A stretch of DNA of 64,000 nt, taken from Streptomyces sp. NBC_00569 (GTDB lineage: Bacteria > Actinomycetota > Actinomycetes > Streptomycetales > Streptomycetaceae). The stretch covers positions 7,114,001 through 7,178,000 of the forward strand of contig NZ_CP107783.1 in the NCBI RefSeq assembly GCF_036345255.1. The letters run 5' to 3'. Positions 55,351-63,394 of this stretch are shown one piece after another (position 1 is the first letter of the stretch; each line of letters starts with the position of its first letter). The translations under genes were made by a program, and so were the position numbers. Under the pieces are notes generated by a model. That model had not been told where the DNA came from. It saw only the letters and a program-made list of their open reading frames with translations, and ran no database searches.

Positions 55351-56130
55351 GTGAGCGAGAAGAACCGTGAGGGAAAGCGCACCGCCCGTGACCGGCTGGC
55401 GGAGGAGCGCGAGAAGCAGAGAGCCAAGGACAGGCGCCGCAGGGGCTTGATCGTGGGGGGCGCCGTCGTGGGCGTCCTCGCGCTGGCCGCCGTGATCGGA
55501 GTGATCGCGGCGAATTCCGGTGACGACAAGACCGAGGCCTCGGGGACCGTCGTCGCCCCGCAGGGTGCGACCGGCAAGGACAGCCTCGCCATCCCGGTCG
55601 GCAAGGACAGCGCGAAGTCGACACTCACGGTGTGGGAGGACTTCCGCTGCCCCGCGTGCAAGGCCTTCGAGGACGCCTACCGCACGACGATCCACGAGCT
55701 GACCGACTCCGGACAGCTCAGGGTCGAGTACCACCTGGCCACGCTCATCGACAAGAACATGGGCGGCAGCGGCTCCCTGCGCGCGGCGAACGCGGCGGCG
55801 TGTGCCCAGGACGCCGGGAAGTTCACCCCGTTCCACGACGTCCTCTACGAGAACCAGCCCCCGGAGACCGACGACGCCTTCGCCGACAACGGCAAGCTGA
55901 TCGACCTGGCCGGCAAGGTCGGCGGCCTCGTGACGCCGGACTTCAAGAAGTGTGTCGACGGCGGCAGCCACGACGCCTGGGTCGAGAAGTCGAACCAGGC
56001 GTTCCAGGACGGCGGCTTCCACGGGACCCCGACGGTGCTCCTGAACGGGAAGAACGTGTTCGGTGACCAGGCCAACCCGCTGACCCCCGCGAAGCTGAAG
56101 CAGATGGTGCAGGCGGCCGACAAGCCGTAG
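55351..56130 (+). CDS. Membrane-anchored DsbA-like thioredoxin-fold protein
   Basis: The 259-residue product repeats the architecture of the protein at 23512-24321: a charged N-terminus (TARDRLAEEREKQRAKDRRR), one membrane span (LIVGGAVVGVLALAAVIGVI, about 33-52), and an exported thioredoxin-like domain with CPAC (Cys100 and Cys103) and a cis-Pro loop FHGTPTVLLNG. Two further Cys (AAACAQ and KKCVD) could pair. It is likely a thiol-disulfide oxidoreductase for secreted proteins. GTG 55351 is chosen because the charged tail starts there. lgt follows 90 bases downstream. Confidence 0.9.
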   Translation: MSEKNREGKRTARDRLAEEREKQRAKDRRRRGLIVGGAVVGVLALAAVIGVIAANSGDDKTEASGTVVAPQGATGKDSLAIPVGKDSAKSTLTVWEDFRCPACKAFEDAYRTTIHELTDSGQLRVEYHLATLIDKNMGGSGSLRAANAAACAQDAGKFTPFHDVLYENQPPETDDAFADNGKLIDLAGKVGGLVTPDFKKCVDGGSHDAWVEKSNQAFQDGGFHGTPTVLLNGKNVFGDQANPLTPAKLKQMVQAADKP

Positions 56131-56220
56131 AGGCGGCCGCAGTCGCCAGGGTCTCGTTATGGACCCGTAGCCGGGCTGGTTGCCGCCGCCACGGCCCGGC
56201 ACGGTAGCGTCGACATTGCC

Positions 56221-57297
56221 ATGACTCTTGCCTTCATCCCCAGTCCGGCTCACGGAGTGGTCTATCTCGGACCCATTCCGCTGCGCGGCTACGCGTTCTG
56301 CATCATCATCGGCGTCTTCGTGGCCGTCTGGCTCGGCAACAAGCGCTGGATCGCCCGCGGCGGGCGGTCCGGCACCGTTGCCGACATCGCGGTCTGGGCC
56401 GTGCCGTTCGGTCTCGTCGGCGGCCGGCTCTACCACGTGATCACGGACTACGAGCTGTACTTCAGCGAGGGCCGTGACTGGGTGGACGCCTTCAAGATCT
56501 GGGAGGGCGGCCTCGGGATCTGGGGTGCCATCGCGCTCGGCGCGGTGGGCGCGTGGATCGGGTGCCGCAGGCGCGGTATCCCGCTCCCCGCCTACGCCGA
56601 CGCCATCGCCCCCGGCATCGCCATCGCGCAGGCCATCGGCCGCTGGGGCAACTGGTTCAACCAGGAGCTGTACGGCAAGCCCACCGACCTGCCGTGGGCC
56701 CTGAAGATCACGTCGTCGGCGGACGGGCGCGTGCCGGGCACGTACCACCCGACCTTCCTGTACGAGTCCCTGTGGTGCATCGGTGTCGCGCTGCTGGTGA
56801 TCTGGGCGGACCGCCGTTTCAAGCTCGGCCACGGGCGGGCCTTCGCGCTCTACGTCGCCGCGTACTGCGTGGGCCGCTTCTGGATCGAGTACATGCGCGT
56901 CGACGACGCCCACCACATCCTCGGTCTGCGGCTCAACGACTGGACCGCGATGGGTGTCTTCCTGCTCGCGGTGATCTACATCGTGATCTCGGCGAAGATC
57001 CGCCCCGGCCGCGAAGCGATCGTGGAGCCGGGCGCCGGTGACGACGACACGGCCAAGGCCAAGGGCGACGACGCCGATCCCCGGGACAAGGCCGAGGGCA
57101 AGGCGGAGGACAAGGCCGAGGTCGAGGCGGAGGACAAGGCCGAGGTCGAGGCGGAGGACAACGCCGAGGTCAAGGCTGAGGCGGAGGACAAGGCAGCGAG
57201 TGACGATGCCGAGTCCACCGAGGCGGCCGGGGACGAGGCCGCCGACAAGGACGAGGCCAACGGTGAGGCAGGGGCCACGAAGGCTGGGAAGAGCTAG
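56221..57297 (+). CDS. lgt: Prolipoprotein diacylglyceryl transferase with acidic repeat tail
   Basis: Lgt attaches diacylglycerol to the lipobox Cys of prolipoproteins at the membrane, before LspA. The core (about 1-270) has seven membrane segments. Signatures are GPIPLRGYAFCIIIGVF with the essential Arg and Tyr, VGGRLYHVITDYELYF, the Lgt motif AQAIGRWGNWFNQELYGKP, and GRFWIEYMRVDDAHH. A Streptomyces-type cytoplasmic tail of about 88 residues follows, Glu/Ala/Asp/Lys-rich, with three 8-residue AEDKAEVE repeats. ATG 56221 is preceded by TAGCGT. A strong terminator follows. Confidence 0.97.
   Translation: MTLAFIPSPAHGVVYLGPIPLRGYAFCIIIGVFVAVWLGNKRWIARGGRSGTVADIAVWAVPFGLVGGRLYHVITDYELYFSEGRDWVDAFKIWEGGLGIWGAIALGAVGAWIGCRRRGIPLPAYADAIAPGIAIAQAIGRWGNWFNQELYGKPTDLPWALKITSSADGRVPGTYHPTFLYESLWCIGVALLVIWADRRFKLGHGRAFALYVAAYCVGRFWIEYMRVDDAHHILGLRLNDWTAMGVFLLAVIYIVISAKIRPGREAIVEPGAGDDDTAKAKGDDADPRDKAEGKAEDKAEVEAEDKAEVEAEDNAEVKAEAEDKAASDDAESTEAAGDEAADKDEANGEAGATKAGKS
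57103..57174 (+). repeat. 24-bp tandem repeats in the lgt tail
   Basis: Three in-frame units of GCGGAGGACAAGGCCGAGG plus TCGAG (57103, 57127 and 57151; the third with two changes) encode AEDKAEVE repeats. The 24-base period preserves the frame, so the repeat number can vary without breaking lgt. Confidence 0.88.
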
Positions 57298-57320
57298 CTG
57301 AGCCTCACCACCCGTACGTC

Positions 57321-57359
57321 GACGGGGGCGCCGGATCGAATCGATCCGGCGCCCCCGTC
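57321..57359. terminator. Bidirectional terminator between lgt and the lyase gene
   Basis: Perfect 19-base arms (57321-57339 and 57341-57359; GACGGGGGCGCCGGATCGA and complement) lie between the convergent lgt and CitE-like genes and can serve both. Confidence 0.88.
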
Positions 57360-57371
57360 GCTCTGTCCCGG

Positions 57372-58208
57372 TCAGCCCCCGCGACGGTGTGACGCCAGCG
57401 CCAGGACCCGGCGCGCGTCCGACACGATCGCCGCGTCGACGAAGCGGCCGTCGGGCAGTGCCAGGGCCCCCGCCTCCGTGGCGGCGGCGCCGACGACCTC
57501 CGTCGCCGCGTCCACCTCCGCCGCCGTCGGCAGGAACGCCGCCTCGATGACGGGGAGCTGGCGGGGGTGGATCGCCATACGGCCGAAGAAGCCGAGCGCC
57601 CGGCCATGCGAACAGGAGCGGGCCAGGCCCACCGTGTCCCGGACATCCGGGTAGACGGACTGCGGCGGCGGGGGCAGCGCCGCGGCGCGCGCGGCGACGA
57701 CCGCCCGCCCGCGTGGCCACGCCAGCCCCTCGCCGTTCGCCACGCCGAGCTCCGCCCTCAGATCAGCCTCGCCCAGCGCGATGCCCCGTACGCCGGGATG
57801 TCGCGCGATCTCGAATGCCTGCTCGACGCCGAGCGCCGACTCGAGGAGGGCGTACAGGGGCGGCACCTCGACCGACCAGTCCGAGACACGGTCCAGGTCG
57901 GCGGGGCCGTGGACCTTGGGGAGGCGCAGGGCACCGAGGCCCGGGAGCGGGGTGAGCCGTCTGACCTCGGACTCGGCGCGCGGCGAGTCCAGCGCGTTGA
58001 CCCGCACATGCACCGGCACCGGGTGCTTCTCGGCGAGCAGCTCGGCCGTCGCGTCGAGGGCGTACGTCTTGCGGTCGGGGGCGACCGCGTCCTCCAGGTC
58101 GATCAGGACCACGTCGGCGCCCGAGTCGAGGGCCTTCGCCACCACCTCCGGGCGGTCGCCCGGGGCGTAGAGCCAGGTCAGGAACGTCTCGTAGGACTGG
58201 GCGGTCAC
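57372..58208 (-). CDS. HpcH/HpaI aldolase/citrate lyase-family (CitE-like) protein
   Basis: CitE-like lyases cleave or form C-C bonds in beta-hydroxyacyl-CoA substrates such as malyl- or citramalyl-CoA, using Mg2+. The 278-residue product has TWLYAPGDRPEVVAKALDSGADVVLIDLEDAVAP (read in parts: LYAPGDRPE and IDLEDAVAP), VRVNALDSP with the conserved Arg, LRLPKVHGPADLD, a metal-binding ALLESALGVEQA and GEADLRAELG, and GRMAIHPRQLPVIE. GTG 58208 overlaps the CoA-transferase stop by GTGA, so the pair is coupled and probably acts in one pathway. Confidence 0.88.
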   Translation of the reverse strand: MTAQSYETFLTWLYAPGDRPEVVAKALDSGADVVLIDLEDAVAPDRKTYALDATAELLAEKHPVPVHVRVNALDSPRAESEVRRLTPLPGLGALRLPKVHGPADLDRVSDWSVEVPPLYALLESALGVEQAFEIARHPGVRGIALGEADLRAELGVANGEGLAWPRGRAVVAARAAALPPPPQSVYPDVRDTVGLARSCSHGRALGFFGRMAIHPRQLPVIEAAFLPTAAEVDAATEVVGAAATEAGALALPDGRFVDAAIVSDARRVLALASHRRGG

Positions 58209-59461
58209 AGCGTGCCCGACTCGCGGAGGGTGGTGATCTCCGAGGGGGAAAGGCCGAGGCCCGTAAGGATCTCGTCCGTGTCGGCGCCGTGGGGGCGGCC
58301 GGCCCACTTGATCGCGCCGGGGGTCTCGGAGAGGCGGAACAGCACGTTCTGCATCCTGACCGTGCCCAGCTCGGGGTCGGGCACCTCGGTGATCGAGCCG
58401 AGCGCCTGGTACTGCTCGTTCTCCATCACGTCGCGGATGTCGAAGACGGGGGCGATGGCGGCCTCCGCCTTCTCGAAGGCCGCGAGGACGTCGTCCCGCG
58501 AGTGCCGGGCGATCCAGGAGCCGACCGCCGCGTCGAGTTCGTCGGCGTGGCCCGCGCGGCCCGACCCCGTCTCGAACCACGGCTCGTCGATCAGCTCGGG
58601 GCGGCCGACCAGGCGCATCACCCGCTCGGCGATCGACTGGGCGGACGTGGAGACCGCCACCCATTTGTTGTCGCTCGTGCGGTAGGTGTTGCGCGGCGCG
58701 TTGTTCGTGGACCGGTTCCCGGTGCGCGGCTGTACGTAGCCGAGCTGGTCGTACCAGATGGGCTGCGGGCCGAGGACCGTCAGCATCGGCTCGATGATCG
58801 CCATGTCGACGACCTGGCCCCGCCCCGTCCGCTCGCGGCCCTGGAGCGCGGCCATCACCGCGTACGACGTGGAGAGGGCGGCGATCGAGTCCGCGAGGCC
58901 GAACGGCGGGAGTGTCGGAGGGCCGTCGGGCTCGCCCGTGAGCGCCGCGAAGCCGCTCATCGCCTCGGCGAGCGTGCCGAATCCGGGGCGCGGCGAGTAC
59001 GGTCCGAACTGGCCGAAGGCGGTGACGCGGGTGAGCACCAGGCGCGGGTTGGCGGCGTTCAGCTCCTCCCAGCCGAGGTTCCACTTCTCCAGGGTGCCGG
59101 GACGGAAGTTCTCGATCAGTACGTCCGCGTCCGCGACCAGCTTGAGGAGGATCTCGCGCCCGCCGGGTGTGGAGAGATCGAGCGTGATGTTCCGCTTGTT
59201 GCGGCCGAGGAGCTTCCACCACAGGCCGACGCCGTCCTTCGACGGGCCGTGGCCTCGGGACGGGTCGGGTTTACGGGGATGCTCGACCTTGATCACGTCG
59301 GCGCCGAAGTCGCCCAGCATGGTCGCGGCGAGCGGGCCGGCGAAGAGGGTGGCCAGGTCGATGACGCGCAGGCCCTGCAACGGGGCGGGGTTTTGGGGGG
59401 CGTTGGGTGTGGGTGTGCCGGGCGTGCGGGTGGCGGTGTGCTGGTCGTGATCGGAGTTCAT
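58205..59461 (-). CDS. Family III CoA-transferase (CaiB/BaiF)
   Basis: Family III enzymes move CoA between organic acids through an aspartyl anhydride. The 418-residue product, after a 30-residue Thr/Pro-rich leader (TATRTPGTPTPNAPQNPAP), shows GLRVIDLATLFAGPLAATMLGDFGADVIKVEHP, shortened here to its blocks ATLFAGPLAA and GADVIKVE, then LGRNKRNITLDLST, ADVLIENFRPGTLEKW, and GFGTLAEAMSGFAALTG. The catalytic Asp is expected in VDMAIIEPML near residue 200. ATG 59461 overlaps the upstream ADP-ribosylglycohydrolase stop (ATGA). Together with the CitE-like lyase it could activate and cleave a dicarboxylic acid. Confidence 0.93.
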   Translation of the reverse strand: MNSDHDQHTATRTPGTPTPNAPQNPAPLQGLRVIDLATLFAGPLAATMLGDFGADVIKVEHPRKPDPSRGHGPSKDGVGLWWKLLGRNKRNITLDLSTPGGREILLKLVADADVLIENFRPGTLEKWNLGWEELNAANPRLVLTRVTAFGQFGPYSPRPGFGTLAEAMSGFAALTGEPDGPPTLPPFGLADSIAALSTSYAVMAALQGRERTGRGQVVDMAIIEPMLTVLGPQPIWYDQLGYVQPRTGNRSTNNAPRNTYRTSDNKWVAVSTSAQSIAERVMRLVGRPELIDEPWFETGSGRAGHADELDAAVGSWIARHSRDDVLAAFEKAEAAIAPVFDIRDVMENEQYQALGSITEVPDPELGTVRMQNVLFRLSETPGAIKWAGRPHGADTDEILTGLGLSPSEITTLRESGTL

Positions 59462-60978
59462 GTGCGGGCCTCCTGAGTGAGCCTGGCCAGTTCGTCGAAG
59501 CCGATCCCGTCGAAGTCGGCGACCGAGGTCGCCAGACGGTTCTTGAGCGGGGTGGTCCAGCGGTCGTCGATCGCGTCGGGGGAGCCGGCGAGAAGGCCGG
59601 TGATCGAACCGGCCGTCGCGCCGTTCGAGTCGGTGTCCCAGCCACCCGACACCGCACGGCAGATGGACCCCGTGAAGTCGCCGTCGGCGTGGGTGAGCGC
59701 GGCGGCGAGGAGCGCCGCGTTGGGCAGGACGTGCACCCAGTGGTGGTCGTGGGCATAGCGGGCGTGGAGTGTGTCGACCACGGATGCGAAGCCGGCCGGG
59801 GTGCCGGTGGGTTCGGCGCGCGCCGTCTCGATGCCGAAGCGGATTGCCTGGGCGTAGCGCGAGCCGGGTGGGATCACGGAGAGGCCGGCGTTGAGGGCGG
59901 TGTGGATGGTGGGGGCGGTGGGGATGGCGTCGATGGTGGGGGTGGGGTGGATGGTGGGGGTCGTGCGGGGTGGTGTCGCGGTGTGAGGCGTGGTGGCGGT
60001 GGGTACTGCCGTGCCGGTTGTCGTGGCGGTGGGTGCTGCCGCGTGGGCGATGGCTGCCGCTACGAACATCGCGCCGTACACGCCGTTCGCCGTGTGCGTC
60101 AACGTCGCGTCCGCGTGGGCCAGTTCGGCCGCCCGGGCGGGGTCGCCGGGGTTCGTCCAGCCGAAGACGTCCGCGCGGATCTGGGCGCCGACCCACTCCC
60201 GGAACGGGTTGCGGTGCACGGCCGTGTCCGGGGGCTCGATGCCCTCCAGGAGATTGCGGTACGCGATGCGCTCCGCGGTGAACGTGCGGCCCGCCGGCAA
60301 CTCGTCGAGCCACAGCCGCGCCACGTCCTCCGTGGTGAAGCCGGTGCCGTGGCGCCGGAGCAGGAGCAGGCCGAGGAGCGGGTAGTTGAGGTCGTCGTCC
60401 TCCGGCATCCCGTCGATGTTCTCGGCGAGGGAGGTGGGGCGGGATCGGCGGTTCCAGGGGTGGCGCTCCGCCACGTCCCGCGGGAGGCCCCGGTGCGTGA
60501 ACCATGTGTTCAGGGGCCAGTTGGACGTGGACCTCGCGATGGCCCGGATGCCGTGAAGGGGAAGTTTCTCCACGGGTTTGCCCAGGAGGCAGCCGACCGC
60601 TCTGCCCAGCCAGGACGCGTGCAGGCTCTGCGTCCCGGGGGCTTCTGTGGGCGCCGCCCCGAAGCCTTCGCGTTCCCTGTCCTCGAGCGACGGACGGACC
60701 GGTCGAGAGGTGAGCTGCTTGATCTCCGGCAAAGAGGTCGGTTCAAGTGCCCTCAGGGGGCTCTGTGTTGACGCCAGTTCGTCCAGGAGCGTGTTCGCCA
60801 GTGCGCGCAGCCTCGGGTCCTGGGCCGGCGGTGACGCTCCCGCGCGATCGGGGGGCGGGAGGCCGCCCGCCTCGTGCCAGCGGCGCTCCACGCCGCTCGC
60901 GTCCCGGCCGTCCTGTGCCGCCTGGCGCAGCTCGTGGCCGAGCAGGTCCTCGGGCTGGACCCAGGTGAGGCGCAGCAT
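59458..60978 (-). CDS. ADP-ribosylglycohydrolase-family protein with long N-terminal extension and low-complexity insert
   Basis: The 506-residue protein has an ARH/DraG-type helical domain from about residue 145 (SWLGRAVGCLLGKPVEKLP). The metal site is visible as MPEDDDLNY in the first half and GGWDTDSNGATAGSI in the second, with the Asp residues needed for two Mg2+. About 130 N-terminal residues precede the domain and lack a recognised fold. A Thr/Pro/Ala insert (about 315-365) interrupts the domain. ATG 60978 overlaps the upstream stop as TGATG; GTG 60981 is equally close. The family cleaves ADP-ribose or related N-glycosides; the substrate here is unknown. Confidence 0.85.
   Translation of the reverse strand: MLRLTWVQPEDLLGHELRQAAQDGRDASGVERRWHEAGGLPPPDRAGASPPAQDPRLRALANTLLDELASTQSPLRALEPTSLPEIKQLTSRPVRPSLEDREREGFGAAPTEAPGTQSLHASWLGRAVGCLLGKPVEKLPLHGIRAIARSTSNWPLNTWFTHRGLPRDVAERHPWNRRSRPTSLAENIDGMPEDDDLNYPLLGLLLLRRHGTGFTTEDVARLWLDELPAGRTFTAERIAYRNLLEGIEPPDTAVHRNPFREWVGAQIRADVFGWTNPGDPARAAELAHADATLTHTANGVYGAMFVAAAIAHAAAPTATTTGTAVPTATTPHTATPPRTTPTIHPTPTIDAIPTAPTIHTALNAGLSVIPPGSRYAQAIRFGIETARAEPTGTPAGFASVVDTLHARYAHDHHWVHVLPNAALLAAALTHADGDFTGSICRAVSGGWDTDSNGATAGSITGLLAGSPDAIDDRWTTPLKNRLATSVADFDGIGFDELARLTQEART
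59900..60045. repeat. G-rich low-complexity tract inside an ADP-ribosylglycohydrolase gene
   Basis: On the + strand there are repeated GGTGGGGGCGGTGGGGATGG-like runs with at least six G4-G5 blocks. On the coding (minus) strand this encodes TATTTGTAVPTATTPHTA and PPRTTPTIHPTPTID-type sequence. It can form G-quadruplexes on the template strand and is likely a variable-length tract. Confidence 0.75.
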
Positions 60979-62195
60979 CACGACCCCGCGGTCGCGGTGA
61001 GTTCGGCGAACGCCGCCTCGTGGGAGCGGCGGCGGGTCATGTCCTTGGCGAAGACCTCGCGCGTGACCCGGGCCAGTGAGGCCGCCGGTGTGTGCAGGTC
61101 GAGTCTGCTCGCGCGGGCCACCTCCCCGCTCCACTCCCGCGGCACCGCCGACTCCCCGTACAGCGCACCCACGATCGCACCGCTCATCGTCGCGATCGAG
61201 TCGCAGTCACGGCCGTAGTTGACCGAGCCGAGGACCGTCTGCCGGAAGTCGCCTCGGCCGACCAGGAGCATCCCGAGCGCGATCGGCAGCTCCTCGATCG
61301 CGTGCAGCCGGGACGGGCGGCGGGCCCCGAGTGAGGGCTTGCGGTACTCGGGGCCGACCGTGTCGAACGGCGCCACCGCCTCCCGCAGCGGTCCCAGCGC
61401 GTCCTCGAAGTCCGTGTGGTCACGCGCCACTTCGCACACCGCTTCGATCGCCGACCTCGTGCCGTCCTTCGCGAGAGCCAGCGCCTCCTCGACCACCGAC
61501 TCCGGCGTCGCGTCCGGCCCGAACGCCGCGGCGACGGCGGCCGCGAAGACGCCCGCCGCCTCCCTGCCGTACGACGACTGGTGCGCGCCCGCGACGTCCA
61601 GCGCCTCCTCGTACGCCCTGCCGGGGTTGCCCGCGTTCACCGCTCCGACCGGAGCCATGTACATCGCCGCGCCGCAGTTGACGATGTTGCCCACGCCCGC
61701 CTCGCGCGGGTCCACATGGCCGTAGTGAATGCGCGCCACGATCCACTTCTCGGCCAGGAAGATCCGCTGGAGGGGGAGCGCCTCCGCCTCCAGCTCCGGG
61801 ATCCAGCGGGTGTTGGTGATCAGGTCGGGGACGAGGTGGTCCGCGACCGCGTACGCGTCCAGGTGGTCCCGTACGTTCTCGTAGACCCTGATCAGCGCGT
61901 GCGTCATCAAGGTGTCGTCGGTGACGTGACCGTCGCCCTTGTGGTACGGGGCGATCGGGCGGGCCGTACGCCAGGCGTCCTTGTGGAACGGCTCCACGAT
62001 GCCGCGGACCCGGCCGCCGTGGCGCTCCGCGATCGCCTCCGGCGTCCAGCCCTCCACCGGGCCGCCGAGCGCGTCGCCCACCGCGGCGCCGAGCAGCGCT
62101 CCGGTGGTGCGGTCCTCCAGGGAACGGGGGGTGAAGGGCGGAGTCGGGGTTCGCTTCGGGGTGGGTGCGGGTGTGGCCGTTGTGGGGGTGGTCAT
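60978..62195 (-). CDS. ADP-ribosylglycohydrolase-family protein
   Basis: The 405-residue protein has the complete ARH/DraG signature: RTTGALLGAAVGDALGGPVEGW at the start, the first metal site GHVTDDTLMTHALIRVYENV (T-D-D), and the second NYGRDCDSIATMSGAIVGALYG (D-x-D-S). A Thr/Pro leader of 25 residues (TTPTTATPAPTPKRTPTPP) precedes the domain. Family members remove ADP-ribose from proteins or nucleic acids, or hydrolyse ADP-ribosyl or other N-glycosides. It overlaps both neighbours as TGATG and is the best candidate for an active enzyme in the cluster. Confidence 0.92.
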   Translation of the reverse strand: MTTPTTATPAPTPKRTPTPPFTPRSLEDRTTGALLGAAVGDALGGPVEGWTPEAIAERHGGRVRGIVEPFHKDAWRTARPIAPYHKGDGHVTDDTLMTHALIRVYENVRDHLDAYAVADHLVPDLITNTRWIPELEAEALPLQRIFLAEKWIVARIHYGHVDPREAGVGNIVNCGAAMYMAPVGAVNAGNPGRAYEEALDVAGAHQSSYGREAAGVFAAAVAAAFGPDATPESVVEEALALAKDGTRSAIEAVCEVARDHTDFEDALGPLREAVAPFDTVGPEYRKPSLGARRPSRLHAIEELPIALGMLLVGRGDFRQTVLGSVNYGRDCDSIATMSGAIVGALYGESAVPREWSGEVARASRLDLHTPAASLARVTREVFAKDMTRRRSHEAAFAELTATAGS

Positions 62196-63394
62196 CAGAG
62201 GCCTTTCGGTGTGGTTGCTGCCCTGGTCAGGTTTGCCGCGACGGCCACGAGGTCCGTTCCCGCCAGGCGTGGCAGTGCGCAGCCCGCGAGCCTGCGGCAG
62301 GCGTCCCGCCAGCTCGCCGGGAGCGTGTCGGCCCCGCCGATCGCTCCGGTCAGCGCGCCCGCCAGCGCCGGGGCCGAGTCCGCCACCCGCGAGAGGCACG
62401 CCGCCGTGGGCAGCGCCTCCGTCACGTCGCCGCCGGCCGCGGTCGCCACGGCCAGGGCCACCGGGACCGTTTCCGCCGCCGCGATGCCGTAGCTGTAGAC
62501 GTGGTCGACGATCTCGTGCTCCAGAACCGGGACCAGTGCGAACGCGTTTCCCGGCAGGCCGGGGCGGGCCGCGGTCGCCCTTCGCGCCAGGTCCACCGCG
62601 TGCAGTGCGTTGCGGCGGATCTCGGTTCCCTCGGGGAGCTGGGCCAGCGCGGCGTCCACGCAGGCATCCACCGGTGCGCCGCCCAGCGCTGTCGCCACGG
62701 CCGCCGCCATGGCTCTGGCGCCGTGCACACCGTCGCCGTCCTGGGTGTACCGGGCGTCGAACTCCGCGAGTTCCGCGGCGAGTTCGGGGGCACCGGGGTG
62801 GACCACGGCCAGTACGGCCGCGCGTACGCAGGCCGCGTCGTCGAAGTAGTGCGGGTTGTCGTGTCCCGTGGCCGGAGGGCTCAGGCCCGCCGCCAGGTTG
62901 CCCAGGCCCGCTCTTACGGAGATGCGGGCCCGCATCGGCATGCGCGCCGACTCGATCTCGTCCGCACGGGCCGTTGCCTCGGCCACCTCGGCGGCGAGGG
63001 TGTTCCAGGCGAGCGCGAGTGCCTTGCGTACCTGGTCGTCCGGGGGGAGGTTCGTGCTCTGGGCTCTCGCGCCGGTGGCGTTCAGGATCGAGGCCGCCGT
63101 GAACGCCGCCCATTCCGCGTCGTCCGACGGGCCCAGGCGGAGGGGTTCCGGGGGCTGGTTGAGCGCGATCGGTACGGGGAGCGTCGTCGTCGCGTTCTGC
63201 TCCGCGAACGTGTCCAGTTCTCGGGTCAGGCGGCGGGTCCAGTCGGGGAGGCGGGCTGCGCGGTGTCGGCCTGAGGGCCAGCCTGCGGCGTCGCCTGCGG
63301 CGATGCCGAGCAGCAGGCCCTCGATTCGGCGGGGGGTGGTGGGGGTTGCCGTGGCGCGGGGTTTCGTTTCGGGTGTGACCGTGGGGGGCGTCAT
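62195..63394 (-). CDS. Divergent ADP-ribosylglycohydrolase paralogue with altered metal site
   Basis: The 399-residue protein keeps the family start RIEGLLLGIAAGDAAGWPSG and a first-site PSDDAEWAAF, but the second site reads LSRVADSAPALAGALTGAIGG where active paralogues have G-R-D-x-D-S/T; the first Asp is Val here. One Mg2+ ligand is therefore missing, so catalysis may be lost or changed. The Thr/Pro leader is TPPTVTPETKPRATATPTTP. ATG 63394 overlaps the stop of a 130-codon frame upstream, and its stop overlaps the next paralogue's ATG. Confidence 0.85.
   Translation of the reverse strand: MTPPTVTPETKPRATATPTTPRRIEGLLLGIAAGDAAGWPSGRHRAARLPDWTRRLTRELDTFAEQNATTTLPVPIALNQPPEPLRLGPSDDAEWAAFTAASILNATGARAQSTNLPPDDQVRKALALAWNTLAAEVAEATARADEIESARMPMRARISVRAGLGNLAAGLSPPATGHDNPHYFDDAACVRAAVLAVVHPGAPELAAELAEFDARYTQDGDGVHGARAMAAAVATALGGAPVDACVDAALAQLPEGTEIRRNALHAVDLARRATAARPGLPGNAFALVPVLEHEIVDHVYSYGIAAAETVPVALAVATAAGGDVTEALPTAACLSRVADSAPALAGALTGAIGGADTLPASWRDACRRLAGCALPRLAGTDLVAVAANLTRAATTPKGL

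Noticed and set aside
55270..57720. An 816-codon minus-strand frame opposite the DsbA-like gene and lgt
   Set aside because: Antisense shadow; the plus-strand genes have full domain signatures and ribosome-binding sites.
60979..61134. N-terminal extension of the 59458-60978 ADP-ribosylglycohydrolase
   Set aside because: The extra codons lie antisense-independent but inside the end of the upstream gene in another frame; the TGATG junction at 60978 gives a normal coupled start.
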